64,000 nucleotides of DNA from Jeongeupia chitinilytica (GCF_014652315.1 NZ_BMYO01000006.1:237798-301797), one strand, 5' to 3'; positions 8,835-18,419 are shown, counted from the first letter of the stretch. Translations and numbers: made by a program. Notes: generated from the letters alone by a model not told the origin.

Positions 8835-9932
8835 ATGCGCATTCTGCATACCGAATCATCGTGCGGCTGGGGCGGCCAGGAAATCCGCATCCTGACCGAA
8901 GCCGCCGGCATGCTGGCCCGTGGCCACCAGGTGACCATCCTTGCCTGCCCGAATTCGAACATCTACCCGGCCGCGCTCGAACGCGGCATTCCGGCGGTGG
9001 CCTTGCCGATCGAGAAAAAGCGCGTCGGCAGCCTGCTGGCGATGCGCGGCTGGCTGGCCCGGCACAAGCACGAGTTCGACGTGATCAACACCCACAGCTC
9101 GACCGATGCCTGGCTGGTCGCCGTTGCCGGGGCGACGCTGTCCGGCGTGCCGCCGGTGGTGCGCACCCGCCACGTGTCGACCGACATCAACAGGAGCGCG
9201 ACGACGCGCTGGCTCTACCTGAACGCGACCCGCCACATCGTCACCACCGGCGAGCGCCTGCGCAAGACGCTGAACCGCGACAACGGCTTCCCGCTGAACC
9301 GGATGACGTCGATCCCGACCGGCGTCGATCTCGAACGCTTCACGCCGCCGCTGAGCCGCAGCGCTGCGCGCGCCAGGCTGGGCTTGGCCGACAAGCCGAC
9401 CCTGGGCATCCTCGCGACCCTGCGCAACTGGAAGGGCCACGGCTATCTGTTCGACGCGTGGCCGGCGCTGACCGAGCGCTTTCCGGACTGGCAGCTGCTG
9501 ATCGTCGGCGACGGCCCGCAGCGGCAGAACCTCGAGCGCCGCGTTCTTGAGGCCGGCTGGACCAACGTGATCTTCGCCGGCAACCGCGACGACGTGCCCG
9601 ACTGGCTGGCGGCAATGGACCTGTTCACCTTGCCGTCGTACGGCAACGAAGGTGTGCCGCAGGGCATCATGCAGGCGATGGCTTGCGGGCTGCCGGTCGT
9701 GAGCACCCCGGTCGGCGCGATCGCCGAAGCGGTGCTCGACGGCCAGACCGGCACGCTGGTGCCGCCGCAGGATGCGAAGGCACTGACCGAGGCGCTGGCC
9801 ACGCTGATGGGTGACGCCGCGCAGCGGCAGCGTTATGCCTCGGCCGGGCTGGCGCACGCGCGCACTACCTTCGGGCTCGAGCGCATGCTCGACCGGATGG
9901 AAGCGGTATTCGGCGCCGCCATCGCCCGATGA
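8835..9932 (+). CDS. GT4 glycosyltransferase
   Basis: A 365-residue GT-B glycosyltransferase. N terminus MRILHTESSCGWGGQEIR carries the GGQE acceptor loop; the C-terminal domain has LATLRNWKGH, IVGDGPQRQNLE and the EGVPQGIMQAMACGLPVV donor-site signature with its E-x7-E spacing. It follows the WaaG-like gene by ten bases and overlaps the next gene by four (ATGA), so it is translationally coupled in the LPS run. The linkage formed is not predictable; related proteins act in core or O-antigen assembly. Confidence 0.88.
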   Translation: MRILHTESSCGWGGQEIRILTEAAGMLARGHQVTILACPNSNIYPAALERGIPAVALPIEKKRVGSLLAMRGWLARHKHEFDVINTHSSTDAWLVAVAGATLSGVPPVVRTRHVSTDINRSATTRWLYLNATRHIVTTGERLRKTLNRDNGFPLNRMTSIPTGVDLERFTPPLSRSAARARLGLADKPTLGILATLRNWKGHGYLFDAWPALTERFPDWQLLIVGDGPQRQNLERRVLEAGWTNVIFAGNRDDVPDWLAAMDLFTLPSYGNEGVPQGIMQAMACGLPVVSTPVGAIAEAVLDGQTGTLVPPQDAKALTEALATLMGDAAQRQRYASAGLAHARTTFGLERMLDRMEAVFGAAIAR

Positions 9933-10927
9933 TCCAACCCGCCCTGACTCCACAGACTCCGGTCCGGCGCATCCTCGTCATCGTCGTTGCGCGCTTCGGC
10001 GATACGCTGCTGGTGACGCCGGTGCTGCGCCGGCTCAAGGCCGCCTATCCGGACGCCGAGCTGACCGTCATGGCCCACCATCGCCGTGCCGAGGTGCTCG
10101 AACACCTGCCTTTCATCGACCGGCTGGCGACGATCTCCAAGCGCAGCGCGCCGTGGCGTGGCCGTTTCGGGCTGAAGCACTACGATCTGGCGCTGGTCTA
10201 CGGCGACGACAGCGAGTTCACCGATTACGCCGCGCGGGTGTCGCGCAAGGTCGTTGCTTTCGGTTCGGGCTCCGCCGCGGCCAACGTGACGCTGGTACCT
10301 CCCCCGTCGCAGCCGACGCCGGCGCAGCAGGAACGCGCGATGCTGCTCGCACCGCTGGGTCTGGCCGTCGACGACTGGCGGCTTGCGTACACGGTGACAC
10401 CGGCCGAGGCCGCGAAGGCCGATGCGTGGGTTGCCGGCCGGCGGCTGGTCGGCCTGCAGCTGCAGAGCTTCCCGGCCAAGGCCTACCGCGACTGGCCGCT
10501 GGGCCATTTCGCCGAGCTGGCCCGGCGCCTGCTCGCCAGCTATCCCGACGTGCAGCTGGTGCTGCTCGGCGGCCCCGAGGGCCGTGACGCGGCGCTGAAG
10601 CTCGAAGCCGAACTGGCATCGGACCGCGTCAGCGTGCTCGCCGGCACGGTGACGATGCGCGAAAACGCCGCGATCATGGCGCGGCTGGCGCTGTACGTCG
10701 GCGTCGATACCGGCCCGACCCATCTCGCCGGCGCGCTCGGCGTGCCCATGGTCGCGATGTACCACGCCTTCCACCCCGGTTACCTGCTCGCACCGCTGCA
10801 GCACCCGGCGCTGACCGTGCTCGAGCACCCGGAAGCCGGCGAGGACGCGCGTCGCGATGCGCCGATGGCCGACATCAGCGTCGATACCGTCTGGGCTGCC
10901 GTGCAGCAACGACTCGGAGACGACTGA
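9929..10927 (+). CDS. GT9 heptosyltransferase family protein
   Basis: A 332-residue GT9 protein. ILVIVVARFGDTLLVTPVLRRLKAAYP is the N-terminal GT9 pattern (R-x-GD), and VGVDTGPTHLAGALGVPMVA the ADP-heptose-binding region with the conserved D-T-GP-H. Its ATG overlaps the previous stop and its own stop is one base from the AsnB-like gene. It may add a further heptose or another ADP/NDP sugar to the core; three such full GT9 genes lie in this cluster (6585, 9929, 18416). Confidence 0.87.
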   Translation: MIQPALTPQTPVRRILVIVVARFGDTLLVTPVLRRLKAAYPDAELTVMAHHRRAEVLEHLPFIDRLATISKRSAPWRGRFGLKHYDLALVYGDDSEFTDYAARVSRKVVAFGSGSAAANVTLVPPPSQPTPAQQERAMLLAPLGLAVDDWRLAYTVTPAEAAKADAWVAGRRLVGLQLQSFPAKAYRDWPLGHFAELARRLLASYPDVQLVLLGGPEGRDAALKLEAELASDRVSVLAGTVTMRENAAIMARLALYVGVDTGPTHLAGALGVPMVAMYHAFHPGYLLAPLQHPALTVLEHPEAGEDARRDAPMADISVDTVWAAVQQRLGDD

Positions 10928-10928
10928 C

Positions 10929-12761
10929 ATGTGCGGCATCGCCGGTTTTTTCCTCCCCGAGGTTCTGCCGAGAACGGCCATCGACGCGGCCATCGACGCC
11001 CTGCGCCGGCGCGGCCCCGATGCCGCGCACGTGACCGGCTGGCGCCGTGACGGCAGCCGCAGCGATACCGACGCGGAATGCGGCCTGCTGCACCGCCGGC
11101 TGTCGATCCGCGATCCGCGCCCCGAGGCCGACCAGCCGATGCGCAACGACGCCGGCGACATCTGGATCTGTTACAACGGTGAGGTTTACGGCTGGGAGGA
11201 CGACGCGGCCGCGCTGGCGCGCGAAGGTGTCGTGTTCAACACCCGCTCCGATACCGAATTCATCCTGCGCGGCTACGAGCGCTGGGGCTTCGCGGCGCTG
11301 CTGCCGAAGCTGCGCGGCATGTTCGCGCTGGCCATCCTCGACTGGCGCACCCGTACGCTGTGGCTGGCGCGCGACCGGCTGGGCCTCAAGCCGCTGATCT
11401 ACCACCACGGCGACGAAGGCCGCTTCGCCTTCGGCTCGCTGGTGCGTGCGGTGATGCCGCTGGTGCCGGCCTCAGCGCGCAAGCTCGATGCCGACGGCCT
11501 CGCCGCCTACCTGGCGCACCGCTACATCCCGGCGCCGCGGACGATCTTCAGCGGCCTGCGCCGGCTCGAAAACGGCCACCTGCTGCGTTACGACCTCGAC
11601 AGCGGCAAGCTCGAAAACCGTGCCTACTGGCAGCCCGCAGCGGGCGAGGGCGAGCCGCTGGCGCTGCTCGACGAGGCCATCGGCCTGCGCACCGTTGCCG
11701 ACCGGCCGGTCGGCGTGTTCCTGTCGAGCGGTGTCGATTCGGTCGTGATCGCCAGCCGGCTGGCCGCGCAAGGCCACAAGGATCTGAGTACCTATACCGC
11801 CGCTTTCGCGGGCAGCACGCTCGACGAATCCGGTGCGGCCGCCGGCATCGCCAAGCATCTTGGTTTGCGGCACGAACGGATCGAGGTGCCGAATACCATC
11901 GCGGCCGATTTCGACGAGATCGTTGCGACCCTCGACGAGCCGTTCGCCGATCCGTCGGCGCTGCCGATGTGGTATCTGTCGCGGCAGACCAGCGAGCAGG
12001 TCAAGGTCGTGCTGTGCGGTGACGGCGGCGACGAGCTGTTCGCCGGCTACAAGCGTTATCGCCAGCATCTGCGATCGAGCTGGCGCGGTGGTTTCCGCTT
12101 GCCGCTGCCGTACAAACCGGACGTGCTCGGGCGCAACAAGCTGGCGCAGGAAGCGGGTCTTTCATGGGGCGACGCCTACAGCCTGCGCTTTTCGGGCTTC
12201 AGCCCGCAGCAGCGCGCCGCGCTGATGCCGACCAGGCCGGCGCGACCGCACTACTGGCGCGACGGCGTGGCGGCGGCGAGCCCGGTCGAATCGCTGCTGA
12301 ACCGCGATCTGGCCAATTACCTGCCCGAGTACATCCTGCGCAAGGCCGACCTCGTGACGATGGCGCACGGCCTCGAAGGCCGCGCACCGCTGCTCGACCA
12401 CCATTTCGTCGCCAGCGTGCTGGCGCAGCCGGCGGCCAGGCGTTTTACCGATCCGGCCAAGCAGCTGCTGGCGCCGGCGATGGCCGGCCTGCCCGACGCG
12501 CTGAACCCCTTCCTGCAGAAGAAGCGCGGTTTCAATCCGCCGCTGACGCACTGGCTCTCGAGCGATCTGGCCGACCGCTACGCCGGGCTTGGCGCAAGGC
12601 TGGCCGTGAATAGTGACGGCTTGCTCGACGCCGTCGCCGTCGATACGCTGGTTGCCGCCTATCGCGAGGGCAACCGCCGCTACGCCGAACAGGTGTTGCA
12701 GCTGTTGATGCTCGACGCGTCGCTGGCGCAACTGAAGCAACTGGATACGGAACTGCGATGA
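10929..12761 (+). CDS. Asparagine synthetase B-like glutamine-dependent amidotransferase
   Basis: A 610-residue class II amidotransferase. After Met1 removal the catalytic Cys2 of MCGIAGFF is exposed; the glutaminase domain (to about residue 190) shows YNGEVYG and SDTEFILRGYERWG, followed by LARDRLGLKPL. The synthetase domain has the ATP PP-loop LSSGVDSVV and LCGDGGDELFAGY. Known family members make asparagine, but copies inside polysaccharide clusters are thought to amidate sugar carboxylates (uronic acids). Location between a GT9 and a GT4 gene, with 1- and 4-base junctions, and a uronic-acid epimerase in the same run favour the second role; this is inference. Confidence 0.88.
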   Translation: MCGIAGFFLPEVLPRTAIDAAIDALRRRGPDAAHVTGWRRDGSRSDTDAECGLLHRRLSIRDPRPEADQPMRNDAGDIWICYNGEVYGWEDDAAALAREGVVFNTRSDTEFILRGYERWGFAALLPKLRGMFALAILDWRTRTLWLARDRLGLKPLIYHHGDEGRFAFGSLVRAVMPLVPASARKLDADGLAAYLAHRYIPAPRTIFSGLRRLENGHLLRYDLDSGKLENRAYWQPAAGEGEPLALLDEAIGLRTVADRPVGVFLSSGVDSVVIASRLAAQGHKDLSTYTAAFAGSTLDESGAAAGIAKHLGLRHERIEVPNTIAADFDEIVATLDEPFADPSALPMWYLSRQTSEQVKVVLCGDGGDELFAGYKRYRQHLRSSWRGGFRLPLPYKPDVLGRNKLAQEAGLSWGDAYSLRFSGFSPQQRAALMPTRPARPHYWRDGVAAASPVESLLNRDLANYLPEYILRKADLVTMAHGLEGRAPLLDHHFVASVLAQPAARRFTDPAKQLLAPAMAGLPDALNPFLQKKRGFNPPLTHWLSSDLADRYAGLGARLAVNSDGLLDAVAVDTLVAAYREGNRRYAEQVLQLLMLDASLAQLKQLDTELR

Positions 12762-13882
12762 AAATCGGCTTTATCGACGTCACCGCGACGGTGTCGTTCG
12801 GCGGCGTGCAGACCGCCGTCTGGCAGCTGGCGGCGGCGCTGACCGACCTCGGCCATGAAGTCCACGTGATCGGCGGCAACGGCGACATCCGCCCCGATCT
12901 CGGCGGCCGCGACATCGGGGTGCATACCTTTGCGTTCCGCTCGCGCGAGCGTTTCCCGAACTTCGGCAGCCGCTTCCGCCGGCTGGCCGAGCGCTACAGC
13001 ATGGCGCGCAACGCCAGGCAGGCCGTTGCCGGGCTCGATCTCGACTGGGTCGTGCTGACCAAACCGTTCGACTTCTTCTGGCCGCATTTGATGCCGGCCG
13101 GCAGCCGCACCCGTTTTGCCTTCATGAGTGGCGGCACCGATTTCTTCCGTGGCGACCGCAAGCTGGCCAAACGTATCGATGCATGGATGGCGTGCAGCCA
13201 CTTCAACGCCTGGCAGCTGCAGCACCACTACAAGCGCTTCCCCAAGGTGATCTACAACGGCGTCGACGTCGACCATTTCCGCCCGCTGGACGGCGCGGCC
13301 AGGCGCGCCGAACTCGGCATTGGCGAGGACGAGTTCGTGCTGGCCTTCGCCGGCCGGCTGGTCGGCTGGAAGGGCATCCGGGTCGCGATCGATGCGCTGG
13401 CGCAACTGAGCGACGTGAAGGCGCGGCTGCTGCTGATCGGCGGCGGAGACGCGCTCGACGAGCTGAAAGCGCAGGCGCAAAAACTGGGTCTGGCCGGGCG
13501 CGTGCTGTTCGTGCCGGCGCAGCCGCACGCCAGCCTGCCCGACTGGTACGCTGCGGCCGACGCCGGTGTATTCCCGAGCATCGGCGACGAAGCGTTCGGC
13601 ATCACCATCGCCGAGGCGATGGCGTGCGGACTGCCGGTGATCGCCAGCCATATCGGCGGCATCCCCGAGGTCGTCGGCAACGAAGGCAGCTGCGGCGTGC
13701 TGGTCAGCCCCGGCGACGCATCGGCGATTGCCGACGCGGTGCGCTCACTGCACGGATTGCCCGACCGCGGCCGGGCGATCGGCGAACGCGCGCGCGCGCG
13801 CATCGTTGGCCTATACACATGGACGCAATCGGCACAGCGGCTGCTGGCCGCGCTGGGCGATGCGCAGGGAGACCGGGCATGA
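12758..13882 (+). CDS. GT4 glycosyltransferase
   Basis: A 374-residue GT-B glycosyltransferase starting at ATG 12758 within the ATGA overlap. N-terminal VSFGGVQTAVWQLA is the acceptor loop; the C-terminal half has FAGRLVGWKGIRVAIDAL, LLIGGGDALDELK and the donor signature EAFGITIAEAMACGLPV with GGIPEVVG. No signal or membrane segment. Start and stop are both shared with neighbours, so expression is coupled. The transferred sugar is not predictable. Confidence 0.87.
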   Translation: MKIGFIDVTATVSFGGVQTAVWQLAAALTDLGHEVHVIGGNGDIRPDLGGRDIGVHTFAFRSRERFPNFGSRFRRLAERYSMARNARQAVAGLDLDWVVLTKPFDFFWPHLMPAGSRTRFAFMSGGTDFFRGDRKLAKRIDAWMACSHFNAWQLQHHYKRFPKVIYNGVDVDHFRPLDGAARRAELGIGEDEFVLAFAGRLVGWKGIRVAIDALAQLSDVKARLLLIGGGDALDELKAQAQKLGLAGRVLFVPAQPHASLPDWYAAADAGVFPSIGDEAFGITIAEAMACGLPVIASHIGGIPEVVGNEGSCGVLVSPGDASAIADAVRSLHGLPDRGRAIGERARARIVGLYTWTQSAQRLLAALGDAQGDRA

Positions 13883-15069
13883 GGCTCGCGTATATCGATC
13901 CGCACCCGGTGCCCGGCGGCGACGTCGAGGCGCTGCAGATCCTGCAGAACGTCGATGCGCTGGCGCGGGTCGGCGTGATGGTCGATCTGGTGACGCCGAC
14001 GGCGACGTTCGACACCCAGGCCATCCTCGGCCGGCCGCTGGCCGCCGGGGTGATCCTGCATCCGCAGATCGACTGGCGCCGGCGCTGGTTCTTCCCGGTC
14101 AACAGCAACCTGCCGTTCTTCATCCAGGCGGTGCGCTGGCTCAAGCGTCATCACGTCGACGCGGTCTTCGTGCGCAACCTCAAGCTGGCCGACTACCTGC
14201 TGGCGCACTGCCCCGGCGTGAAGCTGTTTTTCGAAACGCATGAAATCTTCGCCCAGACCTACCGCGAGGACCATCCGCAGCTGCGCGGCAAGCAGGCCGG
14301 CAAGCACGCGACGCTGCGCGAACGCGAGGCCAATGTCTACAGCAAGTCCACCGGCCTGTTCGCGCTGACGCAGCTGCTGATCGACGACGTGCGCCGCGAC
14401 TATCAGGTGCGTACGCCGGCCTGGGTTGCCGCCGACGGCGTCGACCTGACGGCGGCGAATGCGGCGTTCACCGATGCACCGTGGTCGCCGTCGGCGCCGG
14501 CCCGGCTGCTGTACCTCGGCAGCCTGCACCCGTGGAAAGGCGTGCCGACGCTGATCGAGGCGATGGCTCATGTCGACGGTGCAAGGCTGACGATCGCCGG
14601 TGGCAACGCCGAGCGCATCGACGAACTGCGCGCGCAGGCGATGGCACTCGGCGTCCACGGCAGGATCGATTTCATCGGTGCGATTGCGCCGGCCAAACGT
14701 TTCGCGCTGATTGCCGAACACGATATCTGCCTGCTGCCGCTGACCGAAACCAGCATCGCCAGCCGCTATACCTCGCCGCTGAAACTGTTCGAATACATGG
14801 CGCTGGCCAAGCCCATCGTCGTTGCCGACCTGCCGTCGATCCGCGAGGTGCTGGTGCACGGCGAATCCGGCTGGCTGGTCGCGCCTGCGTCGCCGCAGGC
14901 GATGGCCGAAGGCATCAATACGCTGCTGGCCCGGCCCGAGGTCGCCGCGCGGCTGACCGCAACGGCACGCGAACTGGCGCTGCAGTACAGCTGGGAAGCC
15001 CGCGCCCACCGGATTGCCGACGCCATCGATGCGACGATCGGCGACGCGACCGCCGGAGCCGCCCGGTGA
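13879..15069 (+). CDS. GT4 glycosyltransferase
   Basis: A 396-residue GT-B glycosyltransferase from ATG 13879 (ATGA overlap). It begins MRLAYIDPHPVPGGDVEA; the C-terminal domain contains LYLGSLHPWKGVPTLIEAM, DICLLPLTET and SPLKLFEYMALAKPIVV, where the usual E-x7-E is present as the KLFEYMALAKPIV variant. This EYMALAKP form is common in GT4 enzymes of exopolysaccharide and O-antigen clusters. Stop overlaps the next GTG start. Substrate unknown. Confidence 0.86.
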   Translation: MRLAYIDPHPVPGGDVEALQILQNVDALARVGVMVDLVTPTATFDTQAILGRPLAAGVILHPQIDWRRRWFFPVNSNLPFFIQAVRWLKRHHVDAVFVRNLKLADYLLAHCPGVKLFFETHEIFAQTYREDHPQLRGKQAGKHATLREREANVYSKSTGLFALTQLLIDDVRRDYQVRTPAWVAADGVDLTAANAAFTDAPWSPSAPARLLYLGSLHPWKGVPTLIEAMAHVDGARLTIAGGNAERIDELRAQAMALGVHGRIDFIGAIAPAKRFALIAEHDICLLPLTETSIASRYTSPLKLFEYMALAKPIVVADLPSIREVLVHGESGWLVAPASPQAMAEGINTLLARPEVAARLTATARELALQYSWEARAHRIADAIDATIGDATAGAAR

Positions 15070-16178
15070 AGCTGTTGATGACGTGCGCGCCGATTCACCC
15101 GGTGCCGCCGCGCCACAGCGCCGCTGTCGAGTGGTGGATGTACCAGGTGGGCCTGCGTTCGCAACACGACATGCTGATCGCGTGCACGCACCAGCCCGGC
15201 TATGCGGTCGACGAACGGGTTTCCGAGCGGCTGCGCATCCACCGTGTCGAGATCGGCCGGACGTACAAGCGGCTGTTCCAGAAATGGACCAAGCTCGACC
15301 CCTACGGCTATGCTGGTCGGGTGCTGACGCAGGCGCGCCGCAGTGGTGCCGAACTGGTCTACGTCCACAATTCGGTCACCACCTACGCCGAAATCAAGCG
15401 CCGCGCGCGCGGGCTGCCGCTGATGCTGCACATGCACAATGAACAGCCGGCGGCGCAGCTGGGCGCCGATGACAGGCTGGTGGTGCCGAGCCGCTACCTG
15501 CAGGACTGGTACGCGGCCAACAGCAAGGCACGCGACATCCGTGTGATCGCCAACGGCGTCGATCTCGACGCACCGCGGCAAGCGCCACTGGCGCTGCCTC
15601 CGAGTACCAAGCGGACGGTGCTGTTCGCCGGACGTTTCTCCGAGGAAAAGGGCGCACTGGCGCTGGCGAACGCCTTCCTCGCGTCACCCGAACTGGCTGC
15701 GCGCTGCCGGTTGCTGCTGGTCGGTGAGAGCGATCCGGCCAGGCTGACCGGTCAGCGCGCCGGCTACGTGCGCACGGTCCGCGACGCGGTCGGCCTGCTT
15801 GGCGACGGCGTGTTTGCCGGTTCGCTGCCGCCCGAGGGCATGCAGGCCGCGTACCGCGCCGCCGATCTGGTCGTTGTCCCATCCTTGTTCGAGGAACCGT
15901 TCTGCATGGTCGCCATCGAAGCGATGGCCGCCGGCGTGCCGGTGCTGGCATCGCGGCGTGGCGGCATGCCCGAATATCTGGTCGACGGCGAGACCGGCTT
16001 CCTGATCGGCGATCCGCTTGACGCGATGGGGCTGGCTGGCGATATCCTGCGCGCACTCGACACGCCGCAACGCGGCGACGTGATTGCGGCGTCAACCGCG
16101 ATGGTGCGCGCGCGTTTTGGCTGGTCGCGCATCGCCGCCGATTTCGACGCCTACTGCGCTGCTGCCGTCGGCGGCTAG
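15066..16178 (+). CDS. GT4 glycosyltransferase
   Basis: A 370-residue GT-B protein opened by GTG 15066, which overlaps the previous TGA. N-terminal residues VPPRHSAAVEWWMYQVG form the acceptor loop; the C-terminal half has LFAGRFSEEKGALALANAF, PSLFEEPFCMVAIEAMAAGVPV and GGMPEYLVDG, the typical donor-nucleotide site. It is the last of five GT4 genes in the run and is followed after 22 bases by a GT9-like gene. Related to outer-core or O-antigen mannosyl/glucosyltransferases; exact role not predictable. Confidence 0.86.
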   Translation: MKLLMTCAPIHPVPPRHSAAVEWWMYQVGLRSQHDMLIACTHQPGYAVDERVSERLRIHRVEIGRTYKRLFQKWTKLDPYGYAGRVLTQARRSGAELVYVHNSVTTYAEIKRRARGLPLMLHMHNEQPAAQLGADDRLVVPSRYLQDWYAANSKARDIRVIANGVDLDAPRQAPLALPPSTKRTVLFAGRFSEEKGALALANAFLASPELAARCRLLLVGESDPARLTGQRAGYVRTVRDAVGLLGDGVFAGSLPPEGMQAAYRAADLVVVPSLFEEPFCMVAIEAMAAGVPVLASRRGGMPEYLVDGETGFLIGDPLDAMGLAGDILRALDTPQRGDVIAASTAMVRARFGWSRIAADFDAYCAAAVGG

Positions 16179-16200
16179 ATCCACTACCTCAGGTTTGTTC

Positions 16201-17250
16201 ATGAAACGAGCAGTCAAGTCGGTCATCATGCAGGGCGGTCAGGGCGACGCCATCATGGCCGCATACGGCATGGCGGCGCTGCACGCGCTCAAGCCGGGCA
16301 TCTTCGCCGACGACGTGGTCTGTTATCCGCGTTCGCTCGCCGCGCCGCTGATCCAGGCGCTGCTGCCGTGGGCCAAGGTGCTGCCGATCGACAAGAGCAA
16401 CGGCTCGGCGCATCCGCGCTTCTATACCAGTGCCGCGAAGACGACGCTGGGTTCGGCGTACAAGAACTGGTTCGGTCCGGACTGGATCAACAACTTCGCC
16501 GAACGCCGCCGACAGGCGTCGACCGGTTATCAGGCTCCCGGCGGTGTGGTGCGGCTGGCGCGCTGGCTGACCGACAAGCGCCTGATCGGCAACACCCGCT
16601 GGCGCCGCGAAGCGCCCGACTACTACGCGATCAAAATGTGGGCGCCGCTGGCTGAGTACCATGGCTTCAGCGAAATCGACCTCGGCCGCGCGCTGTACGC
16701 GACGGTCGACGAATTGAAGGTAAACATCGGCAACGCCCTCGGCGACTACGTCTCACCGCTGCCGGTGCCGGCATTGGCGGTGTTTCCGAGTGGCGCATCG
16801 TTCCAGACGATGCCGCCGGCGTTTCTGGCGCGGCTGGTCGCGGCGCTGCCCGGCGTCGAAGTCCGTGCTTTCTTTGGCCCCGGCGACACGACCATGGCCG
16901 ACTACGCAGCACTCGGCATCCGCTGCGAGATCACGCCGACACTGAACGACGTGCTCTACGTCCTCAGGCATGCGCTGTCGGTGATCACCGTCGACAGCTT
17001 CGTCTCGCACCTGGCGCAACTGTTCGCCGACGGCCACATTGCAGCGATGTCGCACGACCTGCCGGTGCATACCGTCCATCCGGGCGCGACCAGCCGGATC
17101 GTGTTCAAGGCCATGCCCTGCGTGCCGTGCAACTACCTGCCCAAGGCCGGGCAATGTGCGGCCGGGTTCAAGCGTTGCGGTGTGTACGAGCGCGATGATT
17201 ATTTCGATTTGCTACTGCGGACCGTGCGCAGCTCTATCCCGGGTGCATGA
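16201..17250 (+). CDS. Divergent GT9-like protein (putative LPS glycosyltransferase)
   Basis: A 349-residue protein starting MKRAVKSVIMQGGQGDAIMAAYGM; the QGGQGDAI segment resembles a GT9 R-x-GD loop without the Arg. The C-terminal domain keeps a GT9-like VITVDSFVSHLAQLF where heptosyltransferases have D-S/T-x-x-x-H, and ends with a cysteine-rich block CVPCNYLPKAGQCAAG like that of the WaaQ group. The middle (about residues 60-160), with many Trp and Arg, is not typical. It starts 22 bases after a GT4 gene and overlaps waaL, so it belongs to the LPS run. Could be an active transferase with a changed donor or an LPS-assembly factor. Confidence 0.68.
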   Translation: MKRAVKSVIMQGGQGDAIMAAYGMAALHALKPGIFADDVVCYPRSLAAPLIQALLPWAKVLPIDKSNGSAHPRFYTSAAKTTLGSAYKNWFGPDWINNFAERRRQASTGYQAPGGVVRLARWLTDKRLIGNTRWRREAPDYYAIKMWAPLAEYHGFSEIDLGRALYATVDELKVNIGNALGDYVSPLPVPALAVFPSGASFQTMPPAFLARLVAALPGVEVRAFFGPGDTTMADYAALGIRCEITPTLNDVLYVLRHALSVITVDSFVSHLAQLFADGHIAAMSHDLPVHTVHPGATSRIVFKAMPCVPCNYLPKAGQCAAGFKRCGVYERDDYFDLLLRTVRSSIPGA

Positions 17251-18419
17251 TGCCGACTCAAAATAGAAGTCCGATCGCCTATGCGATTCTGGTGCTCATG
17301 GTGGTGCTGATGCCACTGTCGATCAACACGGCGCTTGCAGGGTTGCGCAACACGAGCCTGGGGTTGTTGCTGATCTTGTCGGTGGCGGCACTCTACCGGC
17401 TTCGGCCCAGGATGGACGGCTGGCTGGCTGGTGCCTGGATCGGCTACCTCGTGCTCAACACCGTATCCATTGTGGCAACGCATGGCTGGGCAGACAGTCA
17501 TTCCGAGTACGTGCGCAGCGTGCTGGGGCCGTCAGTGCTGTTGCTGGCCGTTCTGGCGATCTCGTCCTGTTTCGACGGCAGAATGCAGCTGAAGCTTGGC
17601 GTGCTTGCATCGGCGATCACGACGGTGCTTTACGTGCTGGAACTGCACCGTTATCAGGGGGAGTGGGAGATCCGTCTCTACATCCGTGATTACGGTTTCC
17701 GTTTTCTCGTTTTTCTGCCCTGGTTGCTGATGGCACTCAAGGCGCCACTGGAACGAAGCTGGCGGCTACTGGTCTGGCCGCTGCTGTTGTTCCAGATGCT
17801 GGCGATGGTCATCATGGGTTTTCGCGGCGCATGGTTGACGATGTCGGCAATCCTGCTGCTGTTCGCGATTCGCAATCTCCGTCGCACGCATCTGCTTGCC
17901 CTGATCCTGGTTGCCGGACTCGGTTCGGTCGGCGCAGTTTACGCAACCAAGACAATGGCGCCAAAGACCTACGAATTCCTTCATTACAAGCTGTCGCAGC
18001 GCGACTCGTCGGGCAGATTGGACAAACTGTGGACCCCGACGGTAACGATGATCGCCGACAGGCCGCTGCTCGGCCACGGCTACGGTAACGCCAACTTCAG
18101 CAAAACTTTCGCCGCCGAGGCGCCGAAGCATGACGACTGGGTGTGGAAGGAAGCGACCCACCCGCACAACATCTGGCTCGAGGTCGCGTTTGCGACCGGT
18201 CTGGTCGGCGCCGCGCTGCTGCTGACCATCATGCTGCGCAGTGCCTGGCTGTTGTGGTTGCGCAGCCGCGAAGGCAATCCGCTGGCCGAGGCGGCCTTGC
18301 TGGGCCTGATCGGTTTCTACGGCGTGCTGGGGATGACGGAGCCGCTGGCATGGGCGCCGTTGGGACTGTTCGCCGGCATCGCGCTGGCGCAGAGCGCGCG
18401 TTACGGCAGGCCGGCATGA
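17247..18419 (+). CDS. waaL: O-antigen ligase WaaL-like (Wzy_C family)
   Basis: Polytopic inner-membrane protein of 390 residues with about 10-12 hydrophobic helices, fitting the O-antigen ligase/polymerase family that joins undecaprenyl-linked O-antigen to lipid A-core in the periplasm. The large periplasmic loop ahead of the C-terminal helices holds the ligase signature area, with GHGYGNANF and THPHNIWLEVAFATGLVG (the conserved H-x-x-x-L-E). ATG 17247 overlaps the upstream stop; a second ATG follows at 17250. Bases 17,250-18,000 look poorer in G+C and in preferred codons than flanking genes. A Wzy polymerase role cannot be excluded. Confidence 0.83.
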   Translation: MMPTQNRSPIAYAILVLMVVLMPLSINTALAGLRNTSLGLLLILSVAALYRLRPRMDGWLAGAWIGYLVLNTVSIVATHGWADSHSEYVRSVLGPSVLLLAVLAISSCFDGRMQLKLGVLASAITTVLYVLELHRYQGEWEIRLYIRDYGFRFLVFLPWLLMALKAPLERSWRLLVWPLLLFQMLAMVIMGFRGAWLTMSAILLLFAIRNLRRTHLLALILVAGLGSVGAVYATKTMAPKTYEFLHYKLSQRDSSGRLDKLWTPTVTMIADRPLLGHGYGNANFSKTFAAEAPKHDDWVWKEATHPHNIWLEVAFATGLVGAALLLTIMLRSAWLLWLRSREGNPLAEAALLGLIGFYGVLGMTEPLAWAPLGLFAGIALAQSARYGRPA

